NCBI GenBank assembly: GCA_036768485.1 | Contig: JAVLUZ010000401.1 | Coordinates: 744,001-808,000 of the forward strand | Direction: 5' to 3' | Length of the DNA stretch: 64,000 nt | From: Mermis nigrescens | Lineage: Eukaryota; Nematoda; Enoplea; Mermithida; Mermithidae | Shown: piece after piece, positions 1 to 12,621 of the stretch | Position numbering within the stretch: the first letter of the stretch is position 1 | Layout of the letters: each line of letters starts with the position of its first letter | Made by a program: the position numbers and the translations under genes | The notes under the pieces: model-generated | Seen by the model: only the letters and a program-made list of their open reading frames with translations | The model's database searches: none | What the model was told of the DNA's origin: nothing

Positions 1-314
1 TTACGACCGAAGTTGTGTGAAAGAGACTCTAAGTTGCCTGACTACATAACAAAATCTATTGATTGTACATTTTATGTACGTACTTTTTGGCATGCAGTGG
101 AAAAACTATACTGCTTACTATCTTACGTCATGAATTTTAATTAGCTGAGTTACTCAACTGACTTTCTGCACATCTTGACACTTTGTGCTATTACATATTT
201 GTATGTACGTACGTACCTACAAGTCCAATGGTGCCAAAATGCCAAAATCGCATTAAACATTGAATATCGAGTCAATTGATTTTTAGGGGACTTTCAGATT
301 CTGGGGGCCCTGAG
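1..314. other. No gene recognised
   Basis: AT-rich sequence with short GTAC/TACGT-rich runs. I see no coding or structured element here before the first MITE. Confidence 0.4.
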
Positions 315-569
315 CATACGTGGGCAACACAAATTCTGGGAGAGGGAGTGTAAAAAAAATTTCAAAGGTAAAAAATTGGTCTTAAGAATGGTGGTAGGTG
401 AAAAAGCACCATTTTTCGATATTTCTCATCAAGCATATCCATTGCATCAAATTTCGCGAAAAATGCTAAAAAAAATTCAAAAATCGATTTCTGGGAGTTA
501 TTCTGGTTTTCTTCTGTGTATTTTGCCTCCGCAGAGTTGCATACACCCAAACCCACACGCCCACGTGTG
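315..569 (-). mobile_element. MITE-A copy (hAT-type nonautonomous)
   Basis: Starts CATACGTGGGC and ends GCCCACGTGTG, which are imperfect terminal inverted repeats. The 8 bases on each side (gccctgag / gctctgcg) match at 6 of 8, as expected for an old hAT target duplication. The interior carries the family signature (AAAATGGT, then TTTCTCATCAAGCA, then poly-A). Reverse orientation relative to the copy at 61,558. Confidence 0.8.
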
Positions 570-577
570 GCTCTGCG

Positions 578-2838
578 CCCTCCAGACCATGAGTGCACAG
601 CATGGTCAATCTAGAAGTCAGCCGGTACCATAAGTTCGAAATTTTTTTCGGTTTTTAGGGCCAAAAACAACTGAAAAAGTGCTAGAAAAGTCAAATTAGC
701 GCCAATTCTACCACAATTCATGATAAAGAACGAAATTCAGACACTTGGGAAAAAATTGCGATTTTATCACCTTTGATCTATTTCTGCCCTATTTTTCCCA
801 GAAAATTTCTGACTTGGCCGCAGACATGCAGTAAAAAATTTCTGGGGGGAGGTGAAAAGCAAATTTTTTTCTGAAGTTTTTGGCTAAAAACAAAAGAGTA
901 CGCATCAAAAATTATGATTATTTTTATTGCCGATTTTCCCGATTTTAGTCGGTTTGTGTTCCGTTGTGCTGTCATTAGCAATGTATCTATTGCCGACTTT
1001 CACGATTTTAGTCGGTGATATCGCCATTTCCGACGGTCGGCCATCGCCGACTTTCCCGGTTGTCGGCGATGTGCCGAGTTTCCTGACTGAATCGGTGAAA
1101 TCGGCGAGATCGTCAAAAATCGGCGATATCGCCGTCTTTTACTTCTTAACCGGGCTTAAGAAATGTGATTTTAAGCGTTTTTCAGCAATATATTATTTTT
1201 TATATTTTGTTTAATTTATTCGCTTTTCATCATACTTTTTTAAGTTTTTATTTTCTAGTGAGCGCGAGCACTGTGCTGGATATACTTGAAAGTTAAGATA
1301 TATCGAATCTGGACTAAAAAGCTGAATTAACCACATTCTAGGCAGTCAATTGCTCAAATTTTCGGGACACGAGAAAAAAGCGGGAAAATTAATTTAAATT
1401 TTAAAACGAAACCGTGTATCTCCAATGATGAATTCGGTTGTACATTCATTTATGCAAAGAACGAATATGAAAATTTAAGTCTGACAATCTGTCTCAAGCA
1501 TTATTAGGCATAAAATTTTCAATTCAAACGATATATCGCTTTAATTTTCTTTTCTTGAATCGAATAAAAAAATCCCAAATAAATATATTTGAGGCGATAA
1601 ATCAGATACGAAACTATTCCACACATGCGAACTAATAATAGTGATAAGAATTAAATTATTTGACTGGATCAGGATGGTTTCTCGTGCTAAAAAAACTTCT
1701 CGATTACCTTTGCGCTAAAACTGTCGATTTTTCTACTATACTATAAACGTGCTTTTTATGTTTCTTCAATTATCTAATTAAAAATATATCCAAAATTAAA
1801 GGATAATTAAAACAAAAGTCTATCGGTAGGAAACCCAGCAAATATTTTGAAAAAGTCTTTTTCGATGAGAATATTTTCACGGAATGGTGGCATTCAACGT
1901 AGCTAAATTTCTTAGTAATTTTTTAACCCATTATGTTGACTTTTAAACGAGCCTTCAATTGATATATGATTTTTGGTCTTTGCACACTGAGCTACATTTG
2001 AAAAAAGTGGAAAAGTATGCAGATTTTTTGGAACAATCGTTTTATGCTCAAACTGGTTTGAAAATGACTACAGTCTGAATCATTAAATTTTAGAAGGGGA
2101 GCCTAAATTAAGTTTTCTTAAATTTTGTAACAATCTTATATATAAATGCACGTCAATAACAGGCCCTGGGATTGAGTAAACACAGAATCACTTTCTGGTG
2201 AATATCAATTACTGATGCGGAAAAATTGTAAATTTAATCCATTTCTCTGGCCATAATTTTGCCATGTTTTCGTTAAGCTTTTTTTAACTTTTTATATTCT
2301 TAGGGTGTGCATAAAAGGGTGCACAGAGGATTTAGTTCGCCCTCTGGGATCCAACGGAACCCCGTTGTTAGTATTTACGATTTTTCGTCTCATCAGACTT
2401 CAAGAATTCTTAATTTTTTCATTTTCTACGTATCGTGTAAACTCCCAAACTTTGATGTGCATTTCACACCTTAACTAATTTCCCTGTGCCAAATATACGT
2501 ACCTATAAGCCTACCCGTGCAAGTTGTACTATGGAGCGAGCAAAATCGGCAAAACAAAACTACAAAACAACATAAACTAGAATAGACACGCGTATGTAAA
2601 AAAAGTAAAAATGAATGCGTAAGGTGGTGATTGAATATAACGGATTAATATAGGGTTGTAAAAGGAAATTTGACCGCCAAAATGGCTGCTCTGCTTAGTC
2701 TTGCTACCTGCTGGTCACAATTAATAGGTATTATTAAGATTTTTAAGGTCTGATGGGCGAAATAATCGCAAGAAAAACATTCCAAACTCTGATTTCAGGG
2801 TTTACAGGGCGAAGTCAACCTCGGAATTACACTTTCAC
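578..2838. other. Intergenic; degenerate GC-richer repeat at about 925-1140
   Basis: No coding region recognised. At about 925-1140 there is a run of diverged units built on 'gccgattttcccgattttagtcgg' variants (TCGGCGATATCGCC and similar), markedly richer in CG than its surroundings. The rest is AT-rich with no clear element. Confidence 0.4.
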
Positions 2839-3365
2839 CACACCTGGACGTAGGGAGGATTTGGGGTACGCACATTCCAGAAACCAAAATACCCTTAGAA
2901 ATCAAAATACACCCTCCGCCGGAATTCAGTTATTTAAAATATTTTTTTCGCAATTTTGTGATGTCAATGGATAGTGCTCGACAAAAAACGTTTAAAAATG
3001 GTGTTTTTTCGCCATACCACCACACATGGGCGTGGGGGGTTTGGGTGGGTATACACCCCCCAGAAGTTGAAATACCCCCCCCAGAAATCAAAATACCCCC
3101 CCAGGAAAATTTTTTTTGCTTTTTCAGCAAGTTTTTGATGCCATTGGATAGAGCTTGATGAGAAACGTCGAAAAATGGTGTTTTTTTGCCATACGACCAC
3201 TTTTAAGACCATTTTTTGACCTTTAAAAATTTTTTCACCCCCCAGAAATTTTTTCACCCCCCAGAATTTCAGTGCTGCCCACCTATGCATACCACCATTT
3301 TTAAGGCCATTTTTTCACCATTGAGAAATCTTGCACCCCCAGAATTTCGGTGCTGCTCACGTATG
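2839..3365 (+). mobile_element. MITE-A outer copy, split by a second MITE-A
   Basis: Begins CACACCTGGAC, ends GCTCACGTATG. Flanks actttcac / acttttac match at 7 of 8. It is interrupted by another complete MITE-A (3021-3287), so its own length is about 260 bp, normal for the family. Nesting shows at least two waves of activity. Confidence 0.85.
3021..3287 (+). mobile_element. MITE-A nested copy
   Basis: Begins CACACATGGGC and ends GCCCACCTATG. It is flanked by a perfect 8-base duplication, cataccac, at 3013-3020 and 3288-3295, which is itself part of the outer MITE. This is the cleanest proof that the family makes 8-base target duplications, the hallmark of hAT transposases. Confidence 0.9.
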
Positions 3366-6150
3366 ACTTTTACACTTATAAATGCTAAAACTGACTTGCA
3401 GATTTTTAATTTTAAAAAAAGCAACATGAATGTGCTGTTATACTATTTAGGGATCTTTTAGGTTCAAAATGTCGATTCCTGCGTTTTTCGCCCTAAATAA
3501 CCAACTGAGCACCAATTCAATTTAACGTAGTTACTTATATTTATAGAGAGCTTTTTTATACTTTAATATCATAGACAAAGCATCATCAGGAACATTATAA
3601 AAGTAGTTTTTACGTTTGAACACTCTTTTTATGCGCGAAATAGGCTATTTAAAAAAAATGAGGAAACGACTTTTCAGAATATCTTTGCTCTACATGTGAG
3701 CCCACAAGGATGGCTGAAAAAAGAGGCTGAAGGTCGATGTGCAGGTGATTATATCGGCTGTATAATAAACACAAAATTGTAGACCAAAATAGATTAAGTA
3801 GATAAAAGTATTTTTGTTGAGCAGTGTAAAAATTGAGCTAGCTGCCAGCAATTTATGCGCTACGCGGATTATTTACACTCTATCATAACCTAGTTTAACT
3901 CTCCGTTTACCATCATGTGTTTGCAGTCGAAGTGCATCATCATAGCATAAACTCCTAGTGCATAATAAGCCTACTTTTACCGAGCTCTAGATCCGCGATC
4001 TAGTTGCCTGTTTTTTGCAGTTTACTGTCAGGCCATGTATTCTTATGTGGCAAGCTTCTCAGTACCCTCTTTTTTTACTTGCAACACATGTTTTATTGAG
4101 CAAAACAAAGCGTATTGACATATATTTTATTAGAAAAGCTATGATTTTATAACATGTTTTACGCGTGTTGCAGATCGTATTTATTACACATTTTTGAATG
4201 TACAAATACGTTTTTTAATTGATTTTCAGTTTTGTGCAAACTTAATGACATTTTTGAATTTCTAATGCTCTTGGCTACCAGAAATATGTGTTTTTATTCA
4301 TTTTTGTTATCTCCCCAATGACTATAGACCTTGGTAAGATTAGGGTGCGTGACCCCTTGGTAACAGAAGGATTAAGCTATGCCTTCTAAACATTCTCTGA
4401 CAGCTATTACTTTCATTTAGTGCAATTTTTTATGCTCTTTCTGAATATGTATATTATTTTTTGTGAAAATCCTTTTCGGATAAGGTGTAATAAAAAACTA
4501 TCACAAAGCATAAGAATAAGCACCTGTTGACCATTATGCAAAAACAAGAAAAAGTAGATTTGTATTGGGTCAAACACTCGGAGATGCATTTAAAGAGCTA
4601 GAAAGGAATATACCACTAAATTTTCTTATTAGGACTTTATTTTCCCATCTAGAGCTTTTGTGATATCACTGTAAATAGGCCGAAAATGCCTATTTCTTAC
4701 TACTCTATAACTCCTCTTTGAGCTAAACCAAAAAACGATGTGAGTGAAGTTGAAACGAGGCTAGACAAAGTTTTGGACACATGGATATGGTAGAACAGAA
4801 AAAATGCCACGGAAGTGATTCATTATGCTTCCGGCATGGGACACGGTAAACGGAGGTTTAAACTCCAGAAGCTTATCTACGTCTGTCTTCATTCTTCTCT
4901 TATGATATGTTGTAGCATTCTGCTCCTAAATCGAGGAGTACCGAAATGGTTTTCTAACAAACTACATATAATAGTAATTTTGAGTTGTCTGCGTGTGTCT
5001 GTGTGTCCGAGAAAGTAGTTTTTATTTTATAATCGATTAATCCTTATATTTCGACTCCATGGGTGATCCGGGCCCCGGGTTCCGGAAGTATTGATCAAAA
5101 TGGCTCGATGGTGCTCCTGAAAACCCGGAAACGACAGATTACTGTAAAATGTTTAAGCGGCTCTAATGGCTTACGGCTCCTGTATGGGGAGGAAAAAATT
5201 TTATGCCACCCTGGACTAACTTTTAATGCGCCATCGACTGATCTAAACCACTTTAAATCGCAGTGTAACTATATAAAAGCCGTACGAAAAACGTTTTCAG
5301 AGGTTACATTTTTGTTTATATCGTAAATCGCAGCAGATAAATCTCATCTGAATTTCAACTGGTTTTAGGCAGTATCCCGAATGGCCTTACATTACATTTT
5401 GAAGAAAATTAACGAATTACTTTTTGAAATGCAGGAGCACAAACAACCCTATCCATTACGCAATAAATTTTGCAATTTTGTTTCTCTGTCGAAGCACAGC
5501 ATAGATGGTACCTCCAAAATTTGGCCCTTGGGTATTATTAGGCCTGTGATTCCAATTGACTATTTAAAATGCACGATCTGCTGCCATAAAACACGTTGGG
5601 AACGGGCTGACAGGAAATTATGGAAGGTTTCGAAAACGTAAAGTTCCTCATTTAAGCAGAGCTCACAGCAAAGCAGTATATAAAATTATAAATTGTCTTT
5701 TGGATAATTTTAAGTGACGGGCGTACGTTTTAATATAAACAAGCCGAAAGCAGCAAACGCACGGCTTTTGATATTGCTAAATAAGATTTTAAGTATTGCT
5801 TGCTCCTCGATTTCCAGCAGCTAATTTTACATAGAACGTTCAGCATTCGTTTGCAAGTTGATCAAAGTTTATTTTCTGCGCAGTCTACAATGCCCTCTAT
5901 TTGTATTTCCGGCCCCATAACACTTGGTGGGCTGACGTTAGGGCCTGTGCTCGGCCTACCGGCTGAGGGTGTAGTAGCGACATTTAAATTTAACCAACCC
6001 CACCTAATGCACCCTGTACAGCAGTTAAGCGGGAGGCGTCCCTATGTGGCCGATTTCGGGACAAGGCCGATTTTTCTGCTAAATTTCGAAAATCGGAATA
6101 AATTCAGTTTACACTATTTTCGGGTTACGGTACTTTTGCTGCTGCGTGCG
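3366..6150. other. No gene recognised
   Basis: About 2.8 kb without a recognisable gene. Short open frames at 4815-5018, 5063-5326, 5381-5641 and 5800-6156 show no family motif and no convincing splice context. Around 5055-5110 there is a short GC-rich patch with the palindrome GGGCCCCGGG-like core. I assign nothing. Confidence 0.4.
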
Positions 6151-6707
6151 TTATAACATAGGATCGGACGTAATATAGCCTACATAATGCTACAAAATGG
6201 GCAATGCTATACGGTACAATGATGTGATATAAGATACCCTGTCTGTGCCATGCAGTCATGTAAGATAGGAATTACCGCTATAACATACAAGTGATATAAG
6301 ATATCACGTGGTGTATGAAACCCTTTGCAAGAACAGACAAAAAATTTTTAAAACATCAAAAATATGGTTTGACGAAAAAATTTCCAAACATATAAAAACA
6401 TCAAAGATATGGGTTTGACCAATAACATTTCCAGAACATCCCAAAACATCAAAAATATGATTTTGGCTGGACAATTTCTAAAACCATTCAGTAACGTCGA
6501 AAATATGGATTTGATTCAAAAAAAATGGTTGACACAAAAAAATTTAAAAAACATACAAAAAATAAAATATGATTTTTACCAACAAGTTTTTTAGAAATAT
6601 CAAAAAACATTAAAAGTCCCGAAAAATAAAAAATACAAGACACATCTCAATTCCATATAGCTATCAGGCCTAAGTTCAGCTCGGGCAATGCCGGGTAGCT
6701 CAGCTAG
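6150..6707 (+). mobile_element. Helitron-like composite repeat, 3' end at CTAG
   Basis: The left part has degenerate units around TATAACATAGGATCGG / GATATAAGATA. The middle (6300-6640) is a tandem of about 60-bp units containing AAACATCAAAAATATG. The right end is GGGCAATGCCGGGTAGCTCAGCTAG followed by T, resembling the CTRR|T 3' end of Helitrons after a GC-rich hairpin-like stretch. The same end, in reverse complement, occurs at 12,253-12,570, split by a MITE. No Rep/helicase is present. Helitron assignment is inference; relation of the two copies is seen directly. Confidence 0.5.
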
Positions 6708-7814
6708 TACGAGCATAAAAAGCAGACAAGAACCATTAATTTCTAAGCAAAATAATATCAGTCGCCGTAAAATGACTAATGAAATGAGCCTAGATGAAAT
6801 TGCAACATTCTGATAAATATGGTGATTTACAAATAATTCAATTTGAACAGCAAATGCAACCTAAGAGAAGTTGATAATTTATGAATAGTGTATTTTGACA
6901 TTACTGACAGGTGCTAAATAATGGATATTATAGAGTGAGTGAGAGAAATCAGTAGAATTTGAAACTAGGAAGTAAGAATAATAAGATAAAATTAAGACAA
7001 TAACAAATAAGACATTTGAATTTGAAGATAATGTTTAACATTGGTGAGTTTGCTATTAAATTCGTTTGGCCGAATCTAATGTTAAAGAAGGCTTCGTGTA
7101 CACTAATGCGATGCATTATCAAACACGAATAAAAAGAAGTCGCTATAACGCAATTAAATACGGCAGCTGACCAACCGTTTCAGACATTATAAGAAATAAT
7201 ATTTAAATTTTTCTAATGAAAGAACTTTCAATACTATGCTTCTTAGCCTCTCATTCATATGTTGGATCTATAGGACTCCCCAAATTTATTTACATGCCGT
7301 TTTCATCTTAATTGAAGTCGAGTACATTTTGGAAAGCCCTAACAAGGCGCTTTCTAATGATTACCTATTTGTTGATTTAGTTGAAAATTCATGTTTCGAA
7401 AATAATTGTCTTAAGGGCAAAATACTCTAATTTTCTCCGTTTTCATCTATAATTCTTTTAGGTTTCAACCTTATTCAAAATTTTTTGCTGTAAATAGCTG
7501 GAAAATAATACGATAAGTCTCATGTGCTATATCATTCTAGTTCTGCTGGAAAAGTTTAGGATTAGTCATTATGCACTGAAAACGACATGTTTAGCAAGGA
7601 CTTTTAATTAACTTTACAGATTTATTCCAGCGCTCCGTTTGGCAAAAAATTAATTGTTAGCATAAGCTATTGTGCGTAGGTTTAAGTAATTTGCTCCAGA
7701 GTTCTCCCTGTTGACAATCACTACCTAAAGCTACATATCTGTGAATAGGGATCAAGACTTTTCCTTCCAAATGGTTTACATTCAATTAAGTGCTCAAAAA
7801 CAGTTATAAGTACT
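6708..7814. other. No gene recognised
   Basis: AT-rich sequence with one 64-codon open frame at 7236-7430 that has no recognisable motif. Nothing else supported. Confidence 0.4.
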
Positions 7815-7822
7815 GTTTTGAG

Positions 7823-7996
7823 CAGGGGCGGATTTAGGGGGCGGGGAGGCGGCCGCCCCCCATTAACCAAAAATAGTGCGCGAAATTGGGATTTTTGAGC
7901 GATTTTTAGCGATTTTCGGGTTAAAACGGCTAATTTTTCCGCCCAAGTCAGGATTCCGCCCACCTCCCCCTTAGGAAAATCCTGGATCCGCCACTG
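7823..7996 (+). mobile_element. MITE-B copy (hAT-type)
   Basis: Ends CAGGGGCGGAT / ATCCGCCACTG form inverted repeats. It is flanked by a perfect 8-base duplication gttttgag (7815-7822 and 7997-8004). The interior has the shared core AAAATAGTGCGCGAAATT, then GATTTTTAGCGATTTTCGGG, then TTTTTCCGCCCAAGTCAGG. It lies about 170 bp beyond the stop codon of the astacin-ShKT gene, in 3' flanking or UTR sequence. Confidence 0.9.
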
Positions 7997-8162
7997 GTTT
8001 TGAGCACTTTTATGGCACGTAGAGGTTAAATTCAAAATAATTTGATGAATCAATTTGTGCAAACGTCATTTATGGAAATATGTTGAACCACTTCAGCAAA
8101 TTTGACATAGTAATCTTTATCGCATTTAGCATCACTGCAATTAGGTTTTGGAGATTAAGCCG

Positions 8163-8425
8163 TCAACATCGACCACACGATTTTGCACAATTTTCGTTCA
8201 TGTACCGACGAACGCTTTCTTTATGTTTGCTGCTGCACCAATCGTGCTGCTTCCACATTTCGCAGTGGCTATGCAAATCCACACACAATCTGCCCGTGCC
8301 TCGTTTTTTCTTGCAGGCTTTCCAGGGTTCATGGCCCAGAAGGTAGCAGCGAGCGCACGTTTTAATGCATCGCTCTTCAGCCCATTCCAGATCGTTAATG
8401 CAGCGATTAGTCTCGCTTTTCCAAC
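8163..8425 (-). CDS. Astacin-ShKT metalloprotease, last exon (end of ShKT-1 and all of ShKT-2)
   Basis: Reading minus from an acceptor ..TTTTAG at 8427-8426, the exon is open for 87 codons including the TGA stop at 8163-8165. It completes one ShKT module (WK..C..D...E..C.KTC..C) and encodes a second complete six-cysteine module (CVDLHSHC..W....WC...C..SCGRC) ending two cysteines before the stop. ShKT modules are known C-terminal partners of astacins in nematodes and cnidarians. The exon begins with two bases of a codon, which fits the phase-1 donor of the exon at 10,948. Secretion is expected for the family. It is a domain of a protease, not evidence of a toxin. Confidence 0.75.
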
Positions 8426-8754
8426 CTAAAAGGTGTATATTTTTTTAGGTTTATTGATAATGTTAATGCTTTCATGTTGATCATAGATAGCGCCATAGCT
8501 AGATCTATAATATACTTTGGCATCCATAACACCTGTGCACCCCCTACAGCTATAACGGGACCACTAGATATTAAAAAAATATTATGCGCAATTTTTTAGT
8601 TTTTCTTTATATTCAATACCGGCTGTGTACAGTTCTGACGTAACGTTATAACATAATGTAACTTTTAAAGGTTTTGTTGCCCTGCTTGTACACAACTCAG
8701 TATATGTGCCTCATACATTTACTGGAGGTGTGTTTTTCGTTTTTTTGAATTTAG

Positions 8755-10620
8755 CAGTATTTCTTGAGGGGGTGTAAAGAGTATAAAAATCAGTGGGTGT
8801 AAAGACAGATTTCAGTTGCGCTTTCGCCTTCTTGATATCTGCCAACAACTCCGGTTATGAATTTCAAGGAACTTTTTCTGATATAAATATACTACGGCTT
8901 AAGCGCTATCTTCGACTTATCAGTAAAGTTTTTCACATTCAAGATGGAGTTAGTGCCTGTGGTTAAAAGTTTACGCTGTATTGGATGTTGTAGAAAACGA
9001 GTTATAAATAAGATTTCTCAGCCAACTTCTCCAGTTATAAGTCGAGACAAATTGAATAAAATAAAAATAATAGTACGTTCAAGGGCTACTTAGCGCAGCA
9101 AACTGCGTTTAAAGAATTAAATATTGAGTAATTTCTAGTGGTGTAAAACTCAAAATCAGGAGTGTAAAATGGGCGAAAAAACACGTTTTCTCCCCTTTTT
9201 GATTGATTGATATCTCAAATAAGATGCGGAACAGAAGTCTTTCACACAAAGTTGAACTGAAATTCAAAGGCTACAAATTGGCCCAGACTAAATTTCTTAA
9301 CGCTTTCGAACTGAATATACACATACGAATAATTCATACTTAAGTTAAAGAAATCTCATTAACCGATGGATATTGAATAATTTTAAGGTCCGATTCGTAA
9401 TTATCACGTCTTGGAGAACATTTCTCAAAAAATTAGCGGTCCGCAATACTCTAGAGAAAAAGGGCTACTTTTCACCTTAGACTTTACACAACCAGTACAA
9501 AGAAGATTTTAGTCGGTTGCACCTCTGATATTGCGATCTTCATTTATGAAAAAATTAATTCTCCACAATATTCTACAGACATATAAATGTTAGATGTAAT
9601 TCACTTGACACCACTGTAAAAAGTAAACAAATGCGTCAAACTACTGCATCACATTTGATCCTATGGACTTGAGATCCTGTCCAGATTTACCGTAGAAGTT
9701 TGCAGACAAAACAAGACATAAACATATTTTACACCTCCTGATTTTTGACTTTACACCCCTCAAACTCTAGCTTATTTTGATGTACATAACTTGAATTTGC
9801 TACGACGTGTACTCATTTGAATATGGTTTATTTTTATTCTATTTGACTTATCTCGACTTTCAATAGGAGAAATTGGCCGACAAAAAAATGGACAAAGACG
9901 TATTTTTCCGCCAACCGCCAGATTGTAAACTTTTATAATTTTAAAATAACTTCCTATTTAGTTTAAGAAATTCAATTTGGGTAAATTTGTAGCCTTAAAT
10001 CGTAGTAAATTTGTGTGACAGAAACTTTTGTTCCGCATCCTAAGTGACATTTCAATGAATCAAAAAATTGATGAAAATACACCCTATATTTTTAACTTTA
10101 CACCTCAAGAGGTAAGTCAATATTGATATTTTTAAATGCGATAAGCGGCAACATGTACACCTTATAACGTACTTATTGTTATATTAATCAACGTTTGCCG
10201 ACATATATATTGTAAATTATAAACCCCTAGAACTGACTCTGCATTCAGTGCAAAAAAGTAGGTTTGTAGAGCAAAAGTAGCCCCTGAGTCGTAGTAGATT
10301 TCTGTTGGGAAAAATTTCTTGGAGCTATAAAACAGAGTTGTTGGCAGATACAAAGAATCCGCAAATGCAACTAAAGACTGTCCTCACAACTGCAGATTTT
10401 CACACACATAAAGTAATGCGAAATTCGAAAAAGACGATAACGCTTTTAGGAAATTGCGTTCTTCACAATTCTGTAACATTATATTGTATGAGGCGTATGC
10501 GCTAGGTTATCTAAAGATTGTTCTTGACAGCCGTCAAGTTTTTATGCGATATAACGTTAAGCAAAAACTTTACACGCTCATTACACACTCGGCATTAGGT
10601 GTAATTTAAAAATCTTAATA
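8755..10620. repeat. Diverged dispersed repeat, copy 1 (TGTAAAG-rich)
   Basis: Lies in the last intron of the astacin gene. It shares a collinear series of blocks with 34,980-36,560: 'ttttgactttacacc', 'gacttatctcg...ataggagaaattggc', 'aacgtatttttccg', 'cgtagtaaatttgtgtg', 'gttccgcatcc', and an end with 'ctcattacacac'. Internally it repeats the 'ataaccggagaa' type block several times. No coding region or terminal repeat recognised, so the class is unknown. Confidence 0.55.
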
Positions 10621-10947
10621 TTTTCTAATTATCTATCTTTGAAAAAAATCGATCGTACTTTTAAGAAATGTTCCAGTGTTACTGCAGGCGGGGTTCTCAT
10701 ATGTTAGGGGGCATTAAAGTATTTTGTAGGTACGCACTAACACGCTGTTTGTGATTGCTAAAATTGATCCGAATATCCTATTGGTAATACAGTAAAACTT
10801 TGTCAAGTACGAGAACAACCAGTTTGACAGTAAAATCATTTCAAAAAGTCAAACTAGATTGCAAACCAATTATTTAGAAATTATACAGCCATTTATTAAT
10901 TTATAACACATTTATTAAGGAAATTTCATGCAAATCAATTGTCTCAC

Positions 10948-11153
10948 CAAGAGCAGGGCAGTAGATTTCCAAATCCCGGCACTCGGGATACACAGAGCCA
11001 CAATCATAATGCATATTGATCATGGCGTAATCAAGTAAAGTGGGTTTGAGTCCTGGACCATACATGCCTTGTATATCTCTACTCCTGTCCTTCTTCAACG
11101 TCAAGACAGGTTGTCCATCAGCACTATGGGACATACCCGGATAGTGCATTATG
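10948..11153 (-). CDS. Astacin-ShKT metalloprotease, met-turn exon
   Basis: Minus-strand exon bounded by an acceptor TTTTAAG at 11,154 and a strong donor CTTG|GTGAGA at 10,948. The frame encodes the astacin met-turn (IMHYPGMSHS, with Met-x-Tyr below the zinc site), the following G..D..I...YG stretch, the end of the catalytic domain (IN..Y.C), and the first cysteines of ShKT-1 (ECRDLEIYCPAL). It starts with one base and ends with one base of a codon. The outgoing phase agrees with the exon at 8,425. Very characteristic of family M12A. Confidence 0.8.
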
Positions 11154-11183
11154 CTTAAAATTTTTGTGGAGTATCAATCAAAC

Positions 11184-11219
11184 TCAGATTGTCATACGCA
11201 TAAAATGAGTTTGCGGTCA
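11184..11219 (-). CDS. Astacin-ShKT metalloprotease, short 'YD' exon with phase problem
   Basis: Minus strand, between AG (11,221-11,220) and GT (11,183-11,182). One frame gives ..TANSFYAYDNLS, matching the segment that precedes SIMHY in astacins (YDY.SIMHY). Only 30 bases separate it from the met-turn exon. With plain GT..AG splicing the frame is off by one base on each side: the incoming codon would read TGA, and the junction to the next exon would shift. Restoring one G at each donor would fix both. Either the gene is decaying, the assembly has single-base losses, or splicing here is unusual. Confidence 0.5.
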
Positions 11220-12252
11220 CTATTGCAATAGATAATCGTTGTTGTAATAATGATTGATATTGAATTAATAATAATTGATAAAATAATTGACAACTATTGT
11301 CCGAAAAGAATCCAATCAATCGCAAAAGATACAAACTTAGCCAGCAACAAATTTTAAGTAATTCGTAAGTTAAGATTGACAGGTCATGTGACGATTATAT
11401 ATAAAACAAAAGACAAGAATTGAAAATTCCTAAAAAGTTATTGCGCCAAGGATTTCTGATTTGAATGTATGAAATTGTCACTAAAAAAAGTTAGAGTTAC
11501 CAAAATTTTTACAGCGTTTTAGCCTTTACATACAAGCAGCGGCTATACATATATAAATCATAATTAAATTCTTTTTTGGTGAATGTTCCAAGACATTTAA
11601 AATCACACCACAAAAGTGTTTATACTAATATGACAAAAGTACTACTTAAAACGCATGAAGTTACAGTATGATCTTAAATTACGTTAGCAAACTTAAATCT
11701 CACTACTACTATGCCACTTTTGTAACCTACTTTGCATAAATTATTTAACTGAAAAAGCTATTAAATAATGAAGCACACTGTATTCAAACAGATTTTGATT
11801 GCCAAAAATAAGATAGCAAAAAAAGAAGAATGGTCTTCTATAGTAAAATAAGAAACAGAGGACTACAGTAAGATTAGTCTAATAGTGTTAGGTTACATCA
11901 GTCTAAGGGTCAGTCAAATTGTCTCCTGAGACAGGGAAATTATGTCAGCCTAGGAGTCAATAGGCCTGCATCAAATAACAAAAAAGTTTTTTTGCCCTAA
12001 TTCAGAATTACCTTTTATACATTTACTATAGAATTAGAATATAAATTCTTGGCCCAAGATTTATCTTTAGTCCAACCGCCTAAGCTAAAAAATGTGGAGG
12101 GCGTTTACGAATTATAGAATCACCGGAGAATTGAAGCAATAATGCATCAAGAACTCAATCAAGTAAAAAAGTGAGCAATTTGAATGCCAGTAACCATCTA
12201 CATTGATTTGAAATCTCAATCTCAATATCCCGGGTCTATTTCTTATGAAGTA
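11220..12252. other. Intron sequence, nothing further recognised
   Basis: Lies within the astacin gene on the opposite strand's reading. AT-rich, no element identified. Confidence 0.4.
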
Positions 12253-12265
12253 CTAACTGAGCTAT

Positions 12266-12515
12266 TATAGGTGGGCAGCACCAAAATTCTGGAAGGGAGG
12301 GGGGACGAAAAAATTTCTGGAGGGAGTGAAAAAATTTTTAAAGGTCAAAAAATGGTCTTAAAAGTGGTCGTATGGCGAAAAAACACCATTTTCGACGTTT
12401 CTCATCGAGCACTATCCAATGGCATCAAAGAATTACTAAAAAAGCAAAAAAAATTCTGGGGGGTATTTCAACTTCTGGGGGTGGTTACCCCCCAAACCCC
12501 TCACGCCCATGTGTG
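12266..12515 (-). mobile_element. MITE-A copy in the Helitron-like end
   Basis: Begins TATAGGTGGGC and ends GCCCATGTGTG. Flanks tgagctat / tgagctac match at 7 of 8. The duplicated 8 bases belong to the terminal TGAGCTAC of the Helitron-like repeat, giving the order of insertion. Confidence 0.85.
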
Positions 12516-12621
12516 TGAGCTACCCAGCGTTGCCCGGGTTAACCCTGGGCCTGATAGCTATATGATATCACCTACCTGCAACAGCTACATGGTATCATCT
12601 ACCTGCAACCAGTGTTTTTTT

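Noticed and set aside
2750..2775. Hammerhead ribozyme-like core CTGATGGGCGAAA
   Set aside because: The obligatory A after CTGATG is G and there is no room for stem II; flanks do not pair.
8080..8429. Three overlapping plus-strand open frames
   Set aside because: They are the reverse side of the ShKT exon.
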